A stretch of DNA of 64,000 nt from CAVSMC01 sp963728935 (GTDB lineage Bacteria > Pseudomonadota > Gammaproteobacteria > Burkholderiales > Casimicrobiaceae), in assembly GCA_963728935.1 (NCBI GenBank), contig CAVSMC010000001.1, positions 3,534,001 to 3,598,000 of the forward strand, written 5' to 3'. Position 1 is the stretch's first letter. The number at the start of each line of letters is the position of its first letter. Under the pieces are notes generated by a model. The model saw only the letters and a list, made by a program, of their open reading frames with translations. It was not told where the DNA came from and ran no database searches. This document shows, in pieces, positions 24,884 through 33,855 of this stretch. The position numbers were made by a program, and so were the translations under genes.

Positions 24884-26128
24884 ATGCGTAGTGCGCTTCC
24901 AGCCGTAGGCATTTCCCGTAGCGAGATCTTTGCGCGCATGAAAGCGCTATCCGCCGACGATGTCGACTGGCGGCGAGGACGCGTGCCGCTGTACGTGTTT
25001 AAAGCGAACGACGAGATCGCCGCGATAGGCCGCGACGCGTTTCTCGAGTTCTTCACCGAGAACGGACTCGGCGGCAAGCGCGCATTCTTTGGCTTGAAGC
25101 GCATGGAAGACGAGATAGTGGCTATGGGGCTGTCGCTCTTCCATGCGCCGGACGACGCAGCGGGTTTCTTCACTACCGGCGGCTCGGAGAGCATCATCGC
25201 CGCGGTGCTGGCGTGTCGAGATTATGTGCGCGCACAGACCAGACGCAAAGACTGGCGCGGAAACGTCGTCGTGCCCCAGTCGGCGCACCCTGCATTCACC
25301 AAGGCGGCGCGTTTGATGGACTTGGAATTACGGCGTGTGCCGGTCGCGGCCAACTATCGCGCCGACGTCACCGCGATGGCCCGTGCGATTGATGCGGACA
25401 CGATGCTTCTTGTAGGCTCTGCACCGTGCTTTTCCTACGGCACGATCGACGGGATCGCCGATCTCGGGCGGCTCGCGCAGGAGCGAGGGCTATGGCTGCA
25501 CGTCGATGCATGCGTCGGCGGCTATCTCGCACCGTTCGCGGCGAAAGCCGGCTACCCGGTACCTGCGTTTGACTTCGCCGTACCGGGCGTCATGTCCATG
25601 TCTGCCGACTTGCACAAGTTCGGCTTCTGCCCCAAGCCGGCATCCACCGTGTTCTACCGCAGCGCGGATCGCGCGGCGTGCCAGCCATTCGAGATGAGCG
25701 ATTGGCCGGGTGGCAAGTTCTCGACCGCGACGCTCGTCGGCACGCGGCCGGGTGGTGCGATCGCCGGCGCCTGGGCAACGCTGCAGGCGATGGGTGAGCA
25801 GGGGTACGTCGATACCGCGCGGCAGATCATGGAACTCGTACGTGCGTATCGCCGCGGCATCGAAGCAATCGGCCTCGACGTGCTCGGCGAGCCCGATCTT
25901 TCGATCCTGTGTTTTACATCGCGCGACGTCGACATGTTGCGTGTCGGCGAGGTGATGGCGGCTCGCGGCTGGCTGCCTGGCCTCGTGCGCGATCCGCATG
26001 CGATGCACCTGATGCTGTCGATGCTCCATGCGCCGGCACGCGAAGACTTTTTGCGCGACCTTAGCGATGCGGTCGGCCTTGTACGGTCCGAAACTGGCAA
26101 GCCTGCGAAGGTGGACGTGACGTACTAG
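24884..26128 (+). CDS. PLP-dependent decarboxylase/lyase (sphingosine-1-phosphate-lyase-like)
   Basis: A 414-residue fold-type I PLP enzyme. The cofactor lysine is in SMSADLHKFGFCPK, preceded by the Asp that contacts the pyridine nitrogen (LHVDACVGGY) and by FFTTGGSESI for phosphate binding. The order and spacing match the group II decarboxylase/S1P-lyase branch rather than ordinary aminotransferases. The reaction is probably cleavage or decarboxylation of an amino compound. The gene is followed by a TauABC-type transporter in the same direction, so the substrate may be an imported amino-sulfonate or similar anion; this is inference. The ribosome binding site is weak. Confidence 0.88.
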   Translation: MRSALPAVGISRSEIFARMKALSADDVDWRRGRVPLYVFKANDEIAAIGRDAFLEFFTENGLGGKRAFFGLKRMEDEIVAMGLSLFHAPDDAAGFFTTGGSESIIAAVLACRDYVRAQTRRKDWRGNVVVPQSAHPAFTKAARLMDLELRRVPVAANYRADVTAMARAIDADTMLLVGSAPCFSYGTIDGIADLGRLAQERGLWLHVDACVGGYLAPFAAKAGYPVPAFDFAVPGVMSMSADLHKFGFCPKPASTVFYRSADRAACQPFEMSDWPGGKFSTATLVGTRPGGAIAGAWATLQAMGEQGYVDTARQIMELVRAYRRGIEAIGLDVLGEPDLSILCFTSRDVDMLRVGEVMAARGWLPGLVRDPHAMHLMLSMLHAPAREDFLRDLSDAVGLVRSETGKPAKVDVTY

Positions 26129-26242
26129 GCGGTAGCGTACCTTCCAGAGAAAGCGGTTGAATGACATCCAGAGAATATCGGGTTGGCGCGGTGGAACGGA
26201 TGAACTGCACCAACGCACACGCTGCTACACGGGAGAGCTGAC

Positions 26243-27280
26243 ATGAGTAACCGATTTACACGTCGTGATTCGCTTAAGTTGATGCTCAACATGGGCGTCG
26301 CGACATTCGCCGGCGGCGCTATGCTGCGCTCGCGCAATGCCTTCGCGCAGCAGGTCACCGCCGTATTGGGCCACTTCGGCTCGGCCAATCCGCAAACCTT
26401 CGGAAAAGCTAATGAAGGATTCGCGAAGGCCTTCGGACCGAGCGTCAAGACCGACTATGTCACCGTCGGCAGCGGCGCGCAGGTGATTGCCGCAGTCGCG
26501 GGCAACAGCCTCGACGTTTGCAACGTCGGTTCGTCGCCGATGGTTGTGGGTTTCGCGCAGGGCATCAAGATGTCGATGGTGTACGTCGAGAAGTACATTA
26601 CCGACAGCGAATGCCTAGCGGTGCGTAAGGACGCCGGCATCAACTCGCTCAAAGACTTGAAGGGCAAGAAGATCGGGATGCCTTTCAACACATCGGTGCA
26701 TTTTGCGATGCTGGCGGCGTTGAAGACCGTTGGCCTGAACGCCTCGGACGTGACGTTGATCAACGTCAAGGCGGATTCGATCTTGGCGACGTGGCAGCGC
26801 AAGGATATCGACGGTGCATATATCTGGCATCCGGTGCTGGGCGACCTGCTCGCGGACAACGGCAAGCTGCTGCTCAAGTCCGGCGACCTCGCGGCGAGCG
26901 GAACATTGGTATTCGACGGAATCGTCGTGCGCAACGAGTTCAAGGAGAAGCACCCGGACCTCGTGCTCGCGTACCTGAAGGAATACGACCGTCTGTGCAC
27001 GATGTACGAAAAGCAGCCACAGGAAGTCGTCAAGGTACTCGCGCCGTATCTGCAGATGACCCCCGAAAAGACGATGGAGTACATCAACACCTTCCATTCG
27101 ATTCCACCGAAGGAGCTCGCCAGCGAAAAATGGATGGGCCTGCCGGGCGCGAAGGACACGGGCGTGCTGCGCACTCTGCAGTCGCAGGCGGAATTCCTGA
27201 AAGCTGCCGACCAGCTGACGACGATCCCGCCGAGCTGGGCGCCGTACGTCGATTCGACGTTACTCGCGAAGATGGTGTGA
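26243..27280 (+). CDS. ABC transporter substrate-binding protein, TauA/SsuA-like
   Basis: A 345-residue periplasmic binding protein. The N-terminus has a twin-arginine signal (TRRDSLKLML with R7-R8), a hydrophobic stretch and cleavage after ...RNAFA near residue 35. The mature protein has the NMT1/TauA-like fold: VTVGSGAQVIAAVAGNSLDV, then DLKGKKIGMPFNTSVHF and TWQRKDIDGAYIWHPVLGDL. This group binds taurine, aliphatic sulfonates or nitrate-like anions. GGGAGAG upstream sets the start. It is the first gene of the transporter, 115 bp after the PLP enzyme. Confidence 0.92.
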   Translation: MSNRFTRRDSLKLMLNMGVATFAGGAMLRSRNAFAQQVTAVLGHFGSANPQTFGKANEGFAKAFGPSVKTDYVTVGSGAQVIAAVAGNSLDVCNVGSSPMVVGFAQGIKMSMVYVEKYITDSECLAVRKDAGINSLKDLKGKKIGMPFNTSVHFAMLAALKTVGLNASDVTLINVKADSILATWQRKDIDGAYIWHPVLGDLLADNGKLLLKSGDLAASGTLVFDGIVVRNEFKEKHPDLVLAYLKEYDRLCTMYEKQPQEVVKVLAPYLQMTPEKTMEYINTFHSIPPKELASEKWMGLPGAKDTGVLRTLQSQAEFLKAADQLTTIPPSWAPYVDSTLLAKMV

Positions 27281-27415
27281 AATCCATCTGTCGTCGATCA
27301 AATTGTGCTTTCGTGTATCGAGCAGCGAGCGCTTGAGCGCCCGTGCGGGCTGCGTGCAGCGACCCAATGACTCCACGACGCTGGTGACCGTGCGGTTCAC
27401 GCTGCTGATCCTCGC

Positions 27416-28249
27416 ATGACCATCAAGCCCGTTGCGCTTGACGCCACTGCGCGGAAAGTCGCGCTCAAGCTCATCGTCGATGGCGTGTCCAAGCGTTTCG
27501 GCGCTGGCGCTGCTGCCGTGCATGCGCTCAATCCGATCAACCTCGCAGTCGGTGTCGGCGAGTTTCTGGCTCTCGTTGGTCCTTCGGGCTGCGGAAAGAG
27601 CACGCTGCTGAACATCGTCGCTGGTTTTGAAACGCCGACTACCGGCCGCGTCACGCTCGACGGCAAGATCATCACCGGCCCAGGATCGGAACGTGGCGTC
27701 GTGTTTCAGCAGGGCGCGCTTTTCACCTGGATGACGGTGCAGGACAACGTTGCGTTCGGCCCGCGCGCACTCGGCAAGAGCGTGGCCGAGGCGCGGGACA
27801 TCGCGGCGAAGTATGTTGAGCTCGTTGGCCTCACCGGATTTGCGGCCCGCTATCCGTACGAGCTGTCCGGCGGTATGCAACAGCGCGTCGGGATCGCGCG
27901 CGCACTCGCAAACGAGCCGGAAGTGCTGTTGATGGACGAGCCGTTCGCTGCGCTCGACCAACAGACACGCGAGCTGCTGCAGGAGGAGATCCGCACGATC
28001 TGGCGCCGTACAGGCAAGACCATCTTGTGGATTACGCACAGCATCGAGGAAGCGCTGTTCCTCGCGACGCACGTCGTCGTGATGACCGCACGCCCTGGCC
28101 GCATCAAGGCCGCGTTCGAGTGCGGATTTTCGCGGGAGACGGATCCGCTGATCGCGACGACGGCCGCGTTCACCGATGCGAAGCGCACGATTGTCGGCCT
28201 GATGCGGCATGAATCGCTGGAGGCCCAGCGGCAGGAAACCACGGCATGA
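27416..28249 (+). CDS. ABC transporter ATP-binding protein, TauB/SsuB-like
   Basis: A 277-residue ATPase with all motifs: Walker A GPSGCGKST (about residues 60-68), Q-loop VVFQQGALFTW, signature LSGGMQQRVGIARAL, Walker B VLLMDEPFAALD and the switch His in LWITHSIEEA. The short Q-loop and closing region fit the nitrate/sulfonate/taurine branch. It lies 135 bp after the binding-protein gene and 88 bp before the permease gene, in the same direction. It would energise import through the TauC-like permease. Confidence 0.93.
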   Translation: MTIKPVALDATARKVALKLIVDGVSKRFGAGAAAVHALNPINLAVGVGEFLALVGPSGCGKSTLLNIVAGFETPTTGRVTLDGKIITGPGSERGVVFQQGALFTWMTVQDNVAFGPRALGKSVAEARDIAAKYVELVGLTGFAARYPYELSGGMQQRVGIARALANEPEVLLMDEPFAALDQQTRELLQEEIRTIWRRTGKTILWITHSIEEALFLATHVVVMTARPGRIKAAFECGFSRETDPLIATTAAFTDAKRTIVGLMRHESLEAQRQETTA

Positions 28250-28337
28250 ATCCACTGCAATACCGCGTGGGGTAACCCGAAGTGTCGGTTAGCACGGGGC
28301 GGCTGTCGCTCCAAATGGTTTGAGCGCAGCTCACAGC

Positions 28338-29174
28338 ATGTCTCAGGTCGACGCAACCGAGGCCATTACCGAAGCAATCTCACCAGTGCGCCGTGCTGCG
28401 CGGCGTGACCGCTGGCTTGGCCTCGCCTCGTTCGCCGCGATGCTCGCCATTTGGCTCGCCATCACGGGGAGCGGCTTGTGGCCGCCGTTGGTGCAGCCGG
28501 CATTTCTGCCCTCGCCGGTGACCGTAGCCAACACCTTGGTGAAGCTCGCCACCTCCGGCTACCAAGGGCACACGTTGCTACACCACTTCCTGATCAGCCT
28601 CATGCGCTTCGGCATCGCTTTCGGGATTTGCGTGCTCGTCGGCGTTCCGGTTGGTCTTCTGATGGGTATGCATACCGGCGTACGCGCTGTGCTCGACCCG
28701 CCGATCGAAACGACGCGCCCCATCCCCAAGCTCGCGCTACTGCCGCTATTCATCATCTGGTTCGGCATTGGTGAGCTGTCCAAGACCATTGTCATCATCG
28801 CTGCGGTATTTCCGTTGATCTCGATTTCGGCGATGCAGGCAGTTCGCGCGGTGAGCGTTCGCAAGATCCAGGCGGCGCAGTCACTCGGTGCAAGTCGTGC
28901 AATGATCTTCCGGCGCGTGCTGCTGCCGGCGAGCCTGCCCGGTATCTTCACCGGGCTGCGCGTGTCGGTAGGCATCGGCGTGACCATGCTGGTCGGTGCC
29001 GAAATGGTCGCCACGAGCGACGGCATCGCATGGATGGCTCTGACCGCGGCGGACTTCGTGCAGACCGACATTGTGCTTGTCGGCGTTCTGATCATGGCCG
29101 CGCTTGGTTACAGCCTCGATTTCACGTTCCGCGTACTGGAACGGCATGTCGTGCACTGGGCAGGGCGCGACTAG
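28338..29174 (+). CDS. ABC transporter permease, TauC/SsuC-like
   Basis: A 278-residue permease with about six transmembrane helices (first at WLGLASFAAMLAIWLAI). The EAA loop is SLGASRAMIFRRVLLPASLPGIFTGLR in two parts, as in binding-protein-dependent permeases. The ATG at 28338 is chosen over a TTG six codons upstream. It ends 28 bp before IS copy 2. With the two preceding genes it makes a complete importer. Confidence 0.92.
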   Translation: MSQVDATEAITEAISPVRRAARRDRWLGLASFAAMLAIWLAITGSGLWPPLVQPAFLPSPVTVANTLVKLATSGYQGHTLLHHFLISLMRFGIAFGICVLVGVPVGLLMGMHTGVRAVLDPPIETTRPIPKLALLPLFIIWFGIGELSKTIVIIAAVFPLISISAMQAVRAVSVRKIQAAQSLGASRAMIFRRVLLPASLPGIFTGLRVSVGIGVTMLVGAEMVATSDGIAWMALTAADFVQTDIVLVGVLIMAALGYSLDFTFRVLERHVVHWAGRD

Positions 29175-29202
29175 CCTTTACTCACAGACGGGGAATTGAC
29201 GC

Positions 29203-30433
29203 GTGCTCCGCAATAATTCGCGCCGCCGATGCTTTGTTGTCCAAGCCCCGCCAACGCGGGTCGACTCTGGCATGATGAGCACATGCTGCAGCTGGCGCGC
29301 GCGATCGTCGGGGTAACCCCCGGACCTCCTGAGACTGGTCGTCTCGTTCTTGCGCTCGTCCGGCGCGATCCGAGCTGAGAATCTAATTCTGCGTAGACAG
29401 CTAGCGCGGTATCTCGAGCGCGGCATCAAACCCAGGCGCGTGGACTACGCGACTCGCATCAGCCTGGCGCTGTTCTCCAGGCTCTTCGATTGGCGCGATG
29501 CGGTCGTCATCGTCAGGCCGTCGACCATCGTTCGATGGCATCGATTGGGCTGGCGGATCTTCTGGCGCTGGAAGTGCAGGGCGGGCCGGCCACCGATTCC
29601 GTTGGAACTGCGCAGGCTGATTCGGCGGATGGCCGCCGAGAATGCTTTGTGGGGCGAGGAGAGGATTGCCAATGAGCTGTTGGTCAAGCTCGGGATCCGG
29701 GTCTCTCCGCGAACGGTTGGCAAGTACATGCCGAAGCGACCGCCAGGCCAGCCGCGAGGTGATCAGCGCTGGTCCACCTTCCTGAAGAACCAAGCGAGCG
29801 CGATCCTTGCATGTGACTTCTTCGTCGCCGTCACTGCGACGTTTCGGCTGTTGTACGTGTTCGTGGTGATCGAGCACAGCACCCGTCGCCTGGCACACAT
29901 CAATGTGACAACGAACCCGAACGCGGAGTGGACTCTGCAGCAGTTGCGGGAGGTCCTCGGGAATGGAGGAGGGCATCGCTATCTAATCCATGATCGAGAT
30001 CGGATCTTTGCCGAGCGCCTCGACGATTCGATCGAAGCTCTGGGAGTCGAAGTGTTGCGATCACCCGTTGCAAGTCCCAAGGCGAACGCCATCTGCGAGC
30101 GCGTGATCGGGACGGCGCGGCGGGAATGCCTGGATTGGCTAATTCCGATGTCCGAAGCGCATCTACGTGCGATTCTCAAATGTTGGGTGACGCATTACAA
30201 CGGCGGACGTCCTCACAGCGTGCTGGGACCTGGTGTACCGGATCCACCGGAAAACGAAGCGGTCGTCGCGAAGCTGGCAACCCGCCATCGGTTGGCGGCG
30301 GGTGCGCTCGTCCTTGTGAAATCCATCCTTGGTGGCTTGCATCACGAATACTCGCTTGCCGCCGCGCCAGTAAGCGCGTAAGGCTCGGCATGAAGCTATC
30401 GAGTAATGTCCATCTGAATATTTGCGGATGACA
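29203..30433 (+). mobile_element. 1,231-bp insertion sequence, copy 2
   Basis: Same length, orientation and ends as copy 1. Left flank GAATTGACGC, right flank ATGGCCGGAG, with no target duplication. It lies between the TauC-like gene and the third structured repeat, and may have removed the 5' flank (terminator part) of that repeat. Together with copy 1 it brackets about 5 kb containing the PLP enzyme and transporter. Confidence 0.9.
29350..30381 (+). CDS. DDE (rve integrase core) transposase, copy 2
   Basis: The 343-residue transposase of IS copy 2, with the same acidic triad (CDFF, HDRD, NAICE). It differs from copy 1 by a single visible substitution, PHSVLG in place of PHSALG. The near identity suggests recent transposition or gene conversion, and both copies appear intact. 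Confidence 0.88.
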   Translation: MRSSGAIRAENLILRRQLARYLERGIKPRRVDYATRISLALFSRLFDWRDAVVIVRPSTIVRWHRLGWRIFWRWKCRAGRPPIPLELRRLIRRMAAENALWGEERIANELLVKLGIRVSPRTVGKYMPKRPPGQPRGDQRWSTFLKNQASAILACDFFVAVTATFRLLYVFVVIEHSTRRLAHINVTTNPNAEWTLQQLREVLGNGGGHRYLIHDRDRIFAERLDDSIEALGVEVLRSPVASPKANAICERVIGTARRECLDWLIPMSEAHLRAILKCWVTHYNGGRPHSVLGPGVPDPPENEAVVAKLATRHRLAAGALVLVKSILGGLHHEYSLAAAPVSA

Positions 30434-30444
30434 ATGGCCGGAGA

Positions 30445-30776
30445 CGCATCACCGGGCACCGCCGGACCTCGCGATCCGACAAGCCCGCTATGCTCGGTCG
30501 CTAGACCGAGCGCACAACCTTTAGTCGCTTCTCGCGACGAGATCGGAATCGCTTCCGATCACTTCAAGGGCGGGTAACGACCGCAACGCCAGTCCCGGGG
30601 AACTGGACTTCATGGATCGCGGGATGACCCGCGGCATGAAGGCTGATGTGAGCACGATGCTCACCGAAAGCGCCTTGAGTATTGCATCGCCGCTCTGTCG
30701 CTTCAAGAACTCAGGGCGACGAAATGGAGGGTGCAAGCCGACAAGCACGCGTATTGAGGGGTTTTTCGTCTTGACA
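30445..30776. repeat. Structured intergenic repeat, copy 3 (candidate non-coding RNA)
   Basis: Third copy, 332 bp, core only; the terminator-bearing flank is missing and IS copy 2 ends 11 bp away. It keeps GCTCGG/CCGAGC, GATCGGAA/TTCCGATC, CTTCATG...CGCGGG-ATGA-CCCGCG...CATGAAG and GTGAGCA/TGCTCAC. In the variable stem around TTCAAG the sequence differs from both other copies, though short pairings such as GTCGC/GCGAC can still form. No integrase is adjacent here; the next gene is a toxin-antitoxin pair. It may be the relic of a third integrative element whose integrase end was lost. Confidence 0.75.
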
Positions 30777-30910
30777 TGTTGGCATGCGTCTAACGGCCAG
30801 CGGGCTGCCGGGCGAGGGCGAGTGGCCAAGCCCACGGTGGTCTTTACTCGTTGACATTGAGTAAAGCTAGCTGTATCTCTATCCTTTTTTATTCTGGCCA
30901 AGGACGAACG

Positions 30911-31165
30911 ATGCCCATTTTGAGTCCCAAGCGGCAGGTAACGTTGCCCAAGGAGCTGTGCGATCGCCTCCGGGTCCGGCCTGGCGACCAGGTCGAGTTC
31001 CTGGAGCATAACGGCCGAATCACCATTCTCAAGAAGGCGAGAGGAGCGAGCGCGGGGGTGCTGAGGCATCTCAAAGCGGACGCGAGGTATTCCGATGAGG
31101 AGTCATTGCAAGACGCGCTCGCTAGCAAGCGCTCGAAGGCTGCCGCCAAGCGACGTGCCGCGTGA
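30911..31165 (+). CDS. vapB: AbrB/MazE-type antitoxin (VapB-like)
   Basis: An 84-residue protein whose first 45 residues are a SpoVT/AbrB swapped-hairpin DNA-binding domain (SPKRQVTLPKELCDRLRVRPGDQVEFLEHNG in parts). It has a basic C-terminal tail (SKRSKAAAKRRAA) that would bind the toxin. The ATG at 30911 is preferred to the longer frame at 30851. Its stop overlaps the GTG start of the PIN-domain gene (GTGA), the hallmark of a vapBC operon. It should repress its own promoter; AT-rich sequence before the gene is consistent with that. Confidence 0.88.
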   Translation: MPILSPKRQVTLPKELCDRLRVRPGDQVEFLEHNGRITILKKARGASAGVLRHLKADARYSDEESLQDALASKRSKAAAKRRAA

Positions 31166-31596
31166 TTGCCGTTGATACCAACGTCCTCCTGCGGCGCCTG
31201 CTCAACGACGATGCAACGCAGGCCGAAAGAGCTCGCCGGCTGTTTGAGAGGCAAGAATCAGTGCTGGTCACGGATGTGGTATTGGCCGAGGCCATCTGGA
31301 CGCTGACGGGCAAGCGCTATCGAGCTGGCAAGGAAGAGCTTGCAGCAGTCGTCATGGGCCTGCTCGAGGAACGTAACGTGGTATTCGAAAGCCGGCAAGC
31401 TGTTTGGTCAGCGCTCAACGACTACCTTGACGCGTTGCCGGTCAAGACGACCTCCGGAATGAGGACCGCCGATCTAGCGGATGCATTGGTAGTGCACAAG
31501 GCCAAGATCACTGCGCAGCATCGCAATGAGCCCTATGATGGCACCTACACCTACGACCAAGCGGCATTGGCACTCGAAGGAACGACGGCGCCTTGA
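31162..31596 (+). CDS. vapC: PIN-domain ribonuclease toxin (VapC-like)
   Basis: A 144-residue PIN-domain protein. The acidic metal-binding residues are visible: Asp in VDTNVLLRRL, Glu in DVVLAEAIWTL, and Asp in RTADLADALV, with a further Asp in TYDQAAL. These enzymes cleave tRNA or rRNA. The GTG start overlaps the antitoxin stop by four bases. The stop is overlapped in turn by the start of the Xre-like gene, so two toxin-antitoxin pairs are stacked. Confidence 0.9.
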   Translation: MIAVDTNVLLRRLLNDDATQAERARRLFERQESVLVTDVVLAEAIWTLTGKRYRAGKEELAAVVMGLLEERNVVFESRQAVWSALNDYLDALPVKTTSGMRTADLADALVVHKAKITAQHRNEPYDGTYTYDQAALALEGTTAP

Positions 31597-32052
31597 TGAA
31601 GCGAACAACGCTTCAGACTCGGAGGTCTTCATCCGTAGAGAACCTGCCCGGTGGAAAGGGCGTGTTGGGCGGCAAGGCACTATCGTCGCTGGACTGGGTC
31701 GCAATGATCCGCGAGGGTATTCCAGTGGCGGCTGTCGAGTCGATCCTTAGGGTTGCTCACCTGTCTCAAGCGCAGCTTGCTCAGGTCCTTTGCATACCTG
31801 CGCGTACGCTCGCGCGCCGGATGCGCGAAGGCGTACTGAACAGCGAAGAATCGTCCAAGCTCCTGCGCTTGGCTCGGGTGGTCAGCCGCGCGAGTGAAGT
31901 TTTTGTCGACCCCCGCCGCCGCAGTCGATTGGCTCAAGTCGCCGAATGCCGCGCTTCGCGGCGATACGCCGTTGAGCCTGCTCGATACCGACATCGGCGC
32001 CGAAAGCGTGCTCGATACGCTGGGCCGCATTGAGCACGGAGTGTTCGCGTAG
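31596..32052 (+). pseudogene. Xre/MbcA/ParS-type antitoxin, frameshifted
   Basis: The N-terminal part (SLDWVAMIREGIPVAAVESI, then LSQAQLAQVLCIPARTLARR) is the HTH of DUF2384 antitoxins. Near 31905-31915, in a run of C residues, the frame is lost. The C-terminal DUF2384 domain continues in another frame (AAVDWLKSPNAALRGDTPL, LLDTDIGAESVLDTLGRIEHG) to a stop at 32052. Joined, it gives the usual antitoxin of about 150 residues. The single-base shift means the gene is broken or the assembly has an error. Confidence 0.8.
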
Positions 32053-32061
32053 CGCGGCGCA

Positions 32062-32521
32062 ATGCCGGGCGTCTGGCGGATCACCACGGCTGCTTTCGCA
32101 CGGTCCGCCTTTTCGGCGCGGGTGCGCGGCTCTACGGGGGACGGTGGAATCCCAACGGCGTCCCCCGGGTCTACTCGGCGGCGAATCAATCGCTCGCGAT
32201 GGTGGAGATGCTCGTCCAGACAAGGCGCTCAGAGCGCGCTACATGATGATCGAGGCCCGGGTTCCGAGCACCGTCACGACTGATCGCGTCAGGGTCGCCG
32301 ATTTGCCGGTTGACTGGCGAGACATCGGCGCGCGCGGAAAGCTCCCGGCGATCGTCGCTGAGTGGGCGACAAAGCGCAGCGCAGCCGTGCTCGCGGTCCC
32401 GGGCGCAATCGTGCCGGCCGAGTCGAATTACCTGCTGAATCCGCTGCACCCCGACTTCAAGCGGATCAAGGTCGGCAAGCCAAGCACCGTCGAGACGGAC
32501 CTGCGCCTGATCAAACCGTAA
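32062..32521 (+). pseudogene. RES-domain toxin with two frameshifts
   Basis: Three frames together spell a RES toxin. MPGVWRITTAAFARSAF is followed in a second frame by GAGARLYGGRWNPNGVPRVY and SLAMVEMLVQ, then in a third by LRARYMMIEARVPST through to AESNYLLNPLHPDFKRIKVG. The motifs, including the Arg, Tyr, Glu and final Ser-Asn/NP region, match RES NAD+-degrading toxins. It follows the Xre-like gene by 9 bp, the normal xre-res order. As written it is not translatable. Confidence 0.8.
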
Positions 32522-32819
32522 CCGGCCGAGTTCGGCCAGTTCCGGCCGTTGGTGGTCGTCGCGGAATCTTCCGGTAAGCCGCCATTAACGCGGCGACCCG
32601 CGCCAGGCGATCTCGCGACGGCGTCGGCGCCCGCGCGCAACTACGACGACAGACGCGCGAAGCAGCCCGTTGCCGCCGAACATCCACGCTCGACCCGCAC
32701 TACCGAGCCGACCACAATCATCCTCGCGCGATTGGATTGCGTATTCGTTGGACTCGCCTGATTTCTCGGCACGCCGGACTGCCGAGTCACGCCCATCGGC
32801 CGCGACTCTGCAGAAACGT
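32522..32819. other. Decayed intergenic sequence after the RES remnant
   Basis: No gene. Palindromic GGCCGAGTTCGGCC at 32523-32536 and the stretch 32641-32708 resemble sequences at 21838-21905 and near 13040. They look like old intergenic repeats. Confidence 0.35.
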
Positions 32820-33743
32820 TCAGAAGCACTCCAGCAGCGCCGCGAGCGCCGGGTTGCTGAGGCTCGATTCGCGCCAGACTAGCGTGACGGCCGTGTCCTC
32901 CCGGCCCCAGTCGATCGGGAACAGCACCAGTCCGAGCGCCTCGCGCACCGCTGCCGCGGCCGAGCGGGGCGCCACCGCGAGCAGGTTGCCCTCGGCCGCC
33001 AATCGCAGGTTCGCGTGGAAGCTCATTGAGGTGATCGCTGCGCGCGGGCCCTTGAGCCCGGCGCGCAGGAACAACTGCTCGATGGCGAGCCGTGTGTAGG
33101 AGCCTTCGGGCGGCAGCACCCAGTCGTGTTCGCGCAGCAGTGCGAGCGGCGGCCTGCGCCGTCGCGCGATCGGGTGACGCCGACCGCAGACCAGCACCAG
33201 CGATTCGCGGCCAACCGTACGGTGCGCCACGCCGTCGGGCAGGCGCGGTTGCTCGCTGAGCGCGGGCAGCCGGCAGACCATCGCGTCGAATTCGCCGGCC
33301 TCGATCCGCCGCCAGAGGTTAGGCACCGTATCTTCGCTCAGATGCACGTGCGCCTGCGGCAGCCGCCGGCGAAGGCGCGCGAGTGCATCAGGCAGGGGCC
33401 GCACCAGCGTGAGCGGCAGCGCGCCGATGCGGAGCTCCAGCGTGCCGGGGTTGGCCACCGCCGCCAGAACCGCTTCCAGTTCGTGGCGAGCGACGCGCAG
33501 GTGCATGAGCGCGGCCGCGCCGGCCGGAGTGAGAGACGCGCCGCGCTGGCCACGACCGTCGCGCTTCACCAGGGGCCGCCCGAACCCCGCCTCGAGCGAC
33601 TGCAGCGCCTGCGTGATTGCCGATTGCGTCACGTGCATGCGCGCCGCAGCCTTGGTCAGCGAGCCGAGCTCCTCCAAGTGCTCGAGCAGCATCAGATCGC
33701 GCAGCCTGAGCTGCGCGAAGCGGGCAGGCAAGGTGGTGGTCAT
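32820..33743 (-). CDS. LysR-family transcriptional regulator
   Basis: A 307-residue LysR regulator. The winged HTH occupies residues 10-70 (LRDLMLLEHLEELGSLTKAA, ARMHVTQSAITQALQSLE). The rest is a periplasmic-binding-protein-like effector domain (TLELRIGALPLTLVRPLP onward). LysR proteins usually control a divergent gene. The divergent gene here (33856) is only a 32-codon leader fragment, so its original target was probably lost by deletion. The effector is unknown. Confidence 0.92.
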   Translation of the reverse strand: MTTTLPARFAQLRLRDLMLLEHLEELGSLTKAAARMHVTQSAITQALQSLEAGFGRPLVKRDGRGQRGASLTPAGAAALMHLRVARHELEAVLAAVANPGTLELRIGALPLTLVRPLPDALARLRRRLPQAHVHLSEDTVPNLWRRIEAGEFDAMVCRLPALSEQPRLPDGVAHRTVGRESLVLVCGRRHPIARRRRPPLALLREHDWVLPPEGSYTRLAIEQLFLRAGLKGPRAAITSMSFHANLRLAAEGNLLAVAPRSAAAAVREALGLVLFPIDWGREDTAVTLVWRESSLSNPALAALLECF

Positions 33744-33855
33744 GTCGTAGAGGCTCTAATGGCTCGATTAGACGATTTCAGTTCTACTTATGCTACCAGC
33801 GGCTTAGACTTTGTCGATTCGCTAAATACCCCGAATTCGCACGGGAGGCCGCGCC

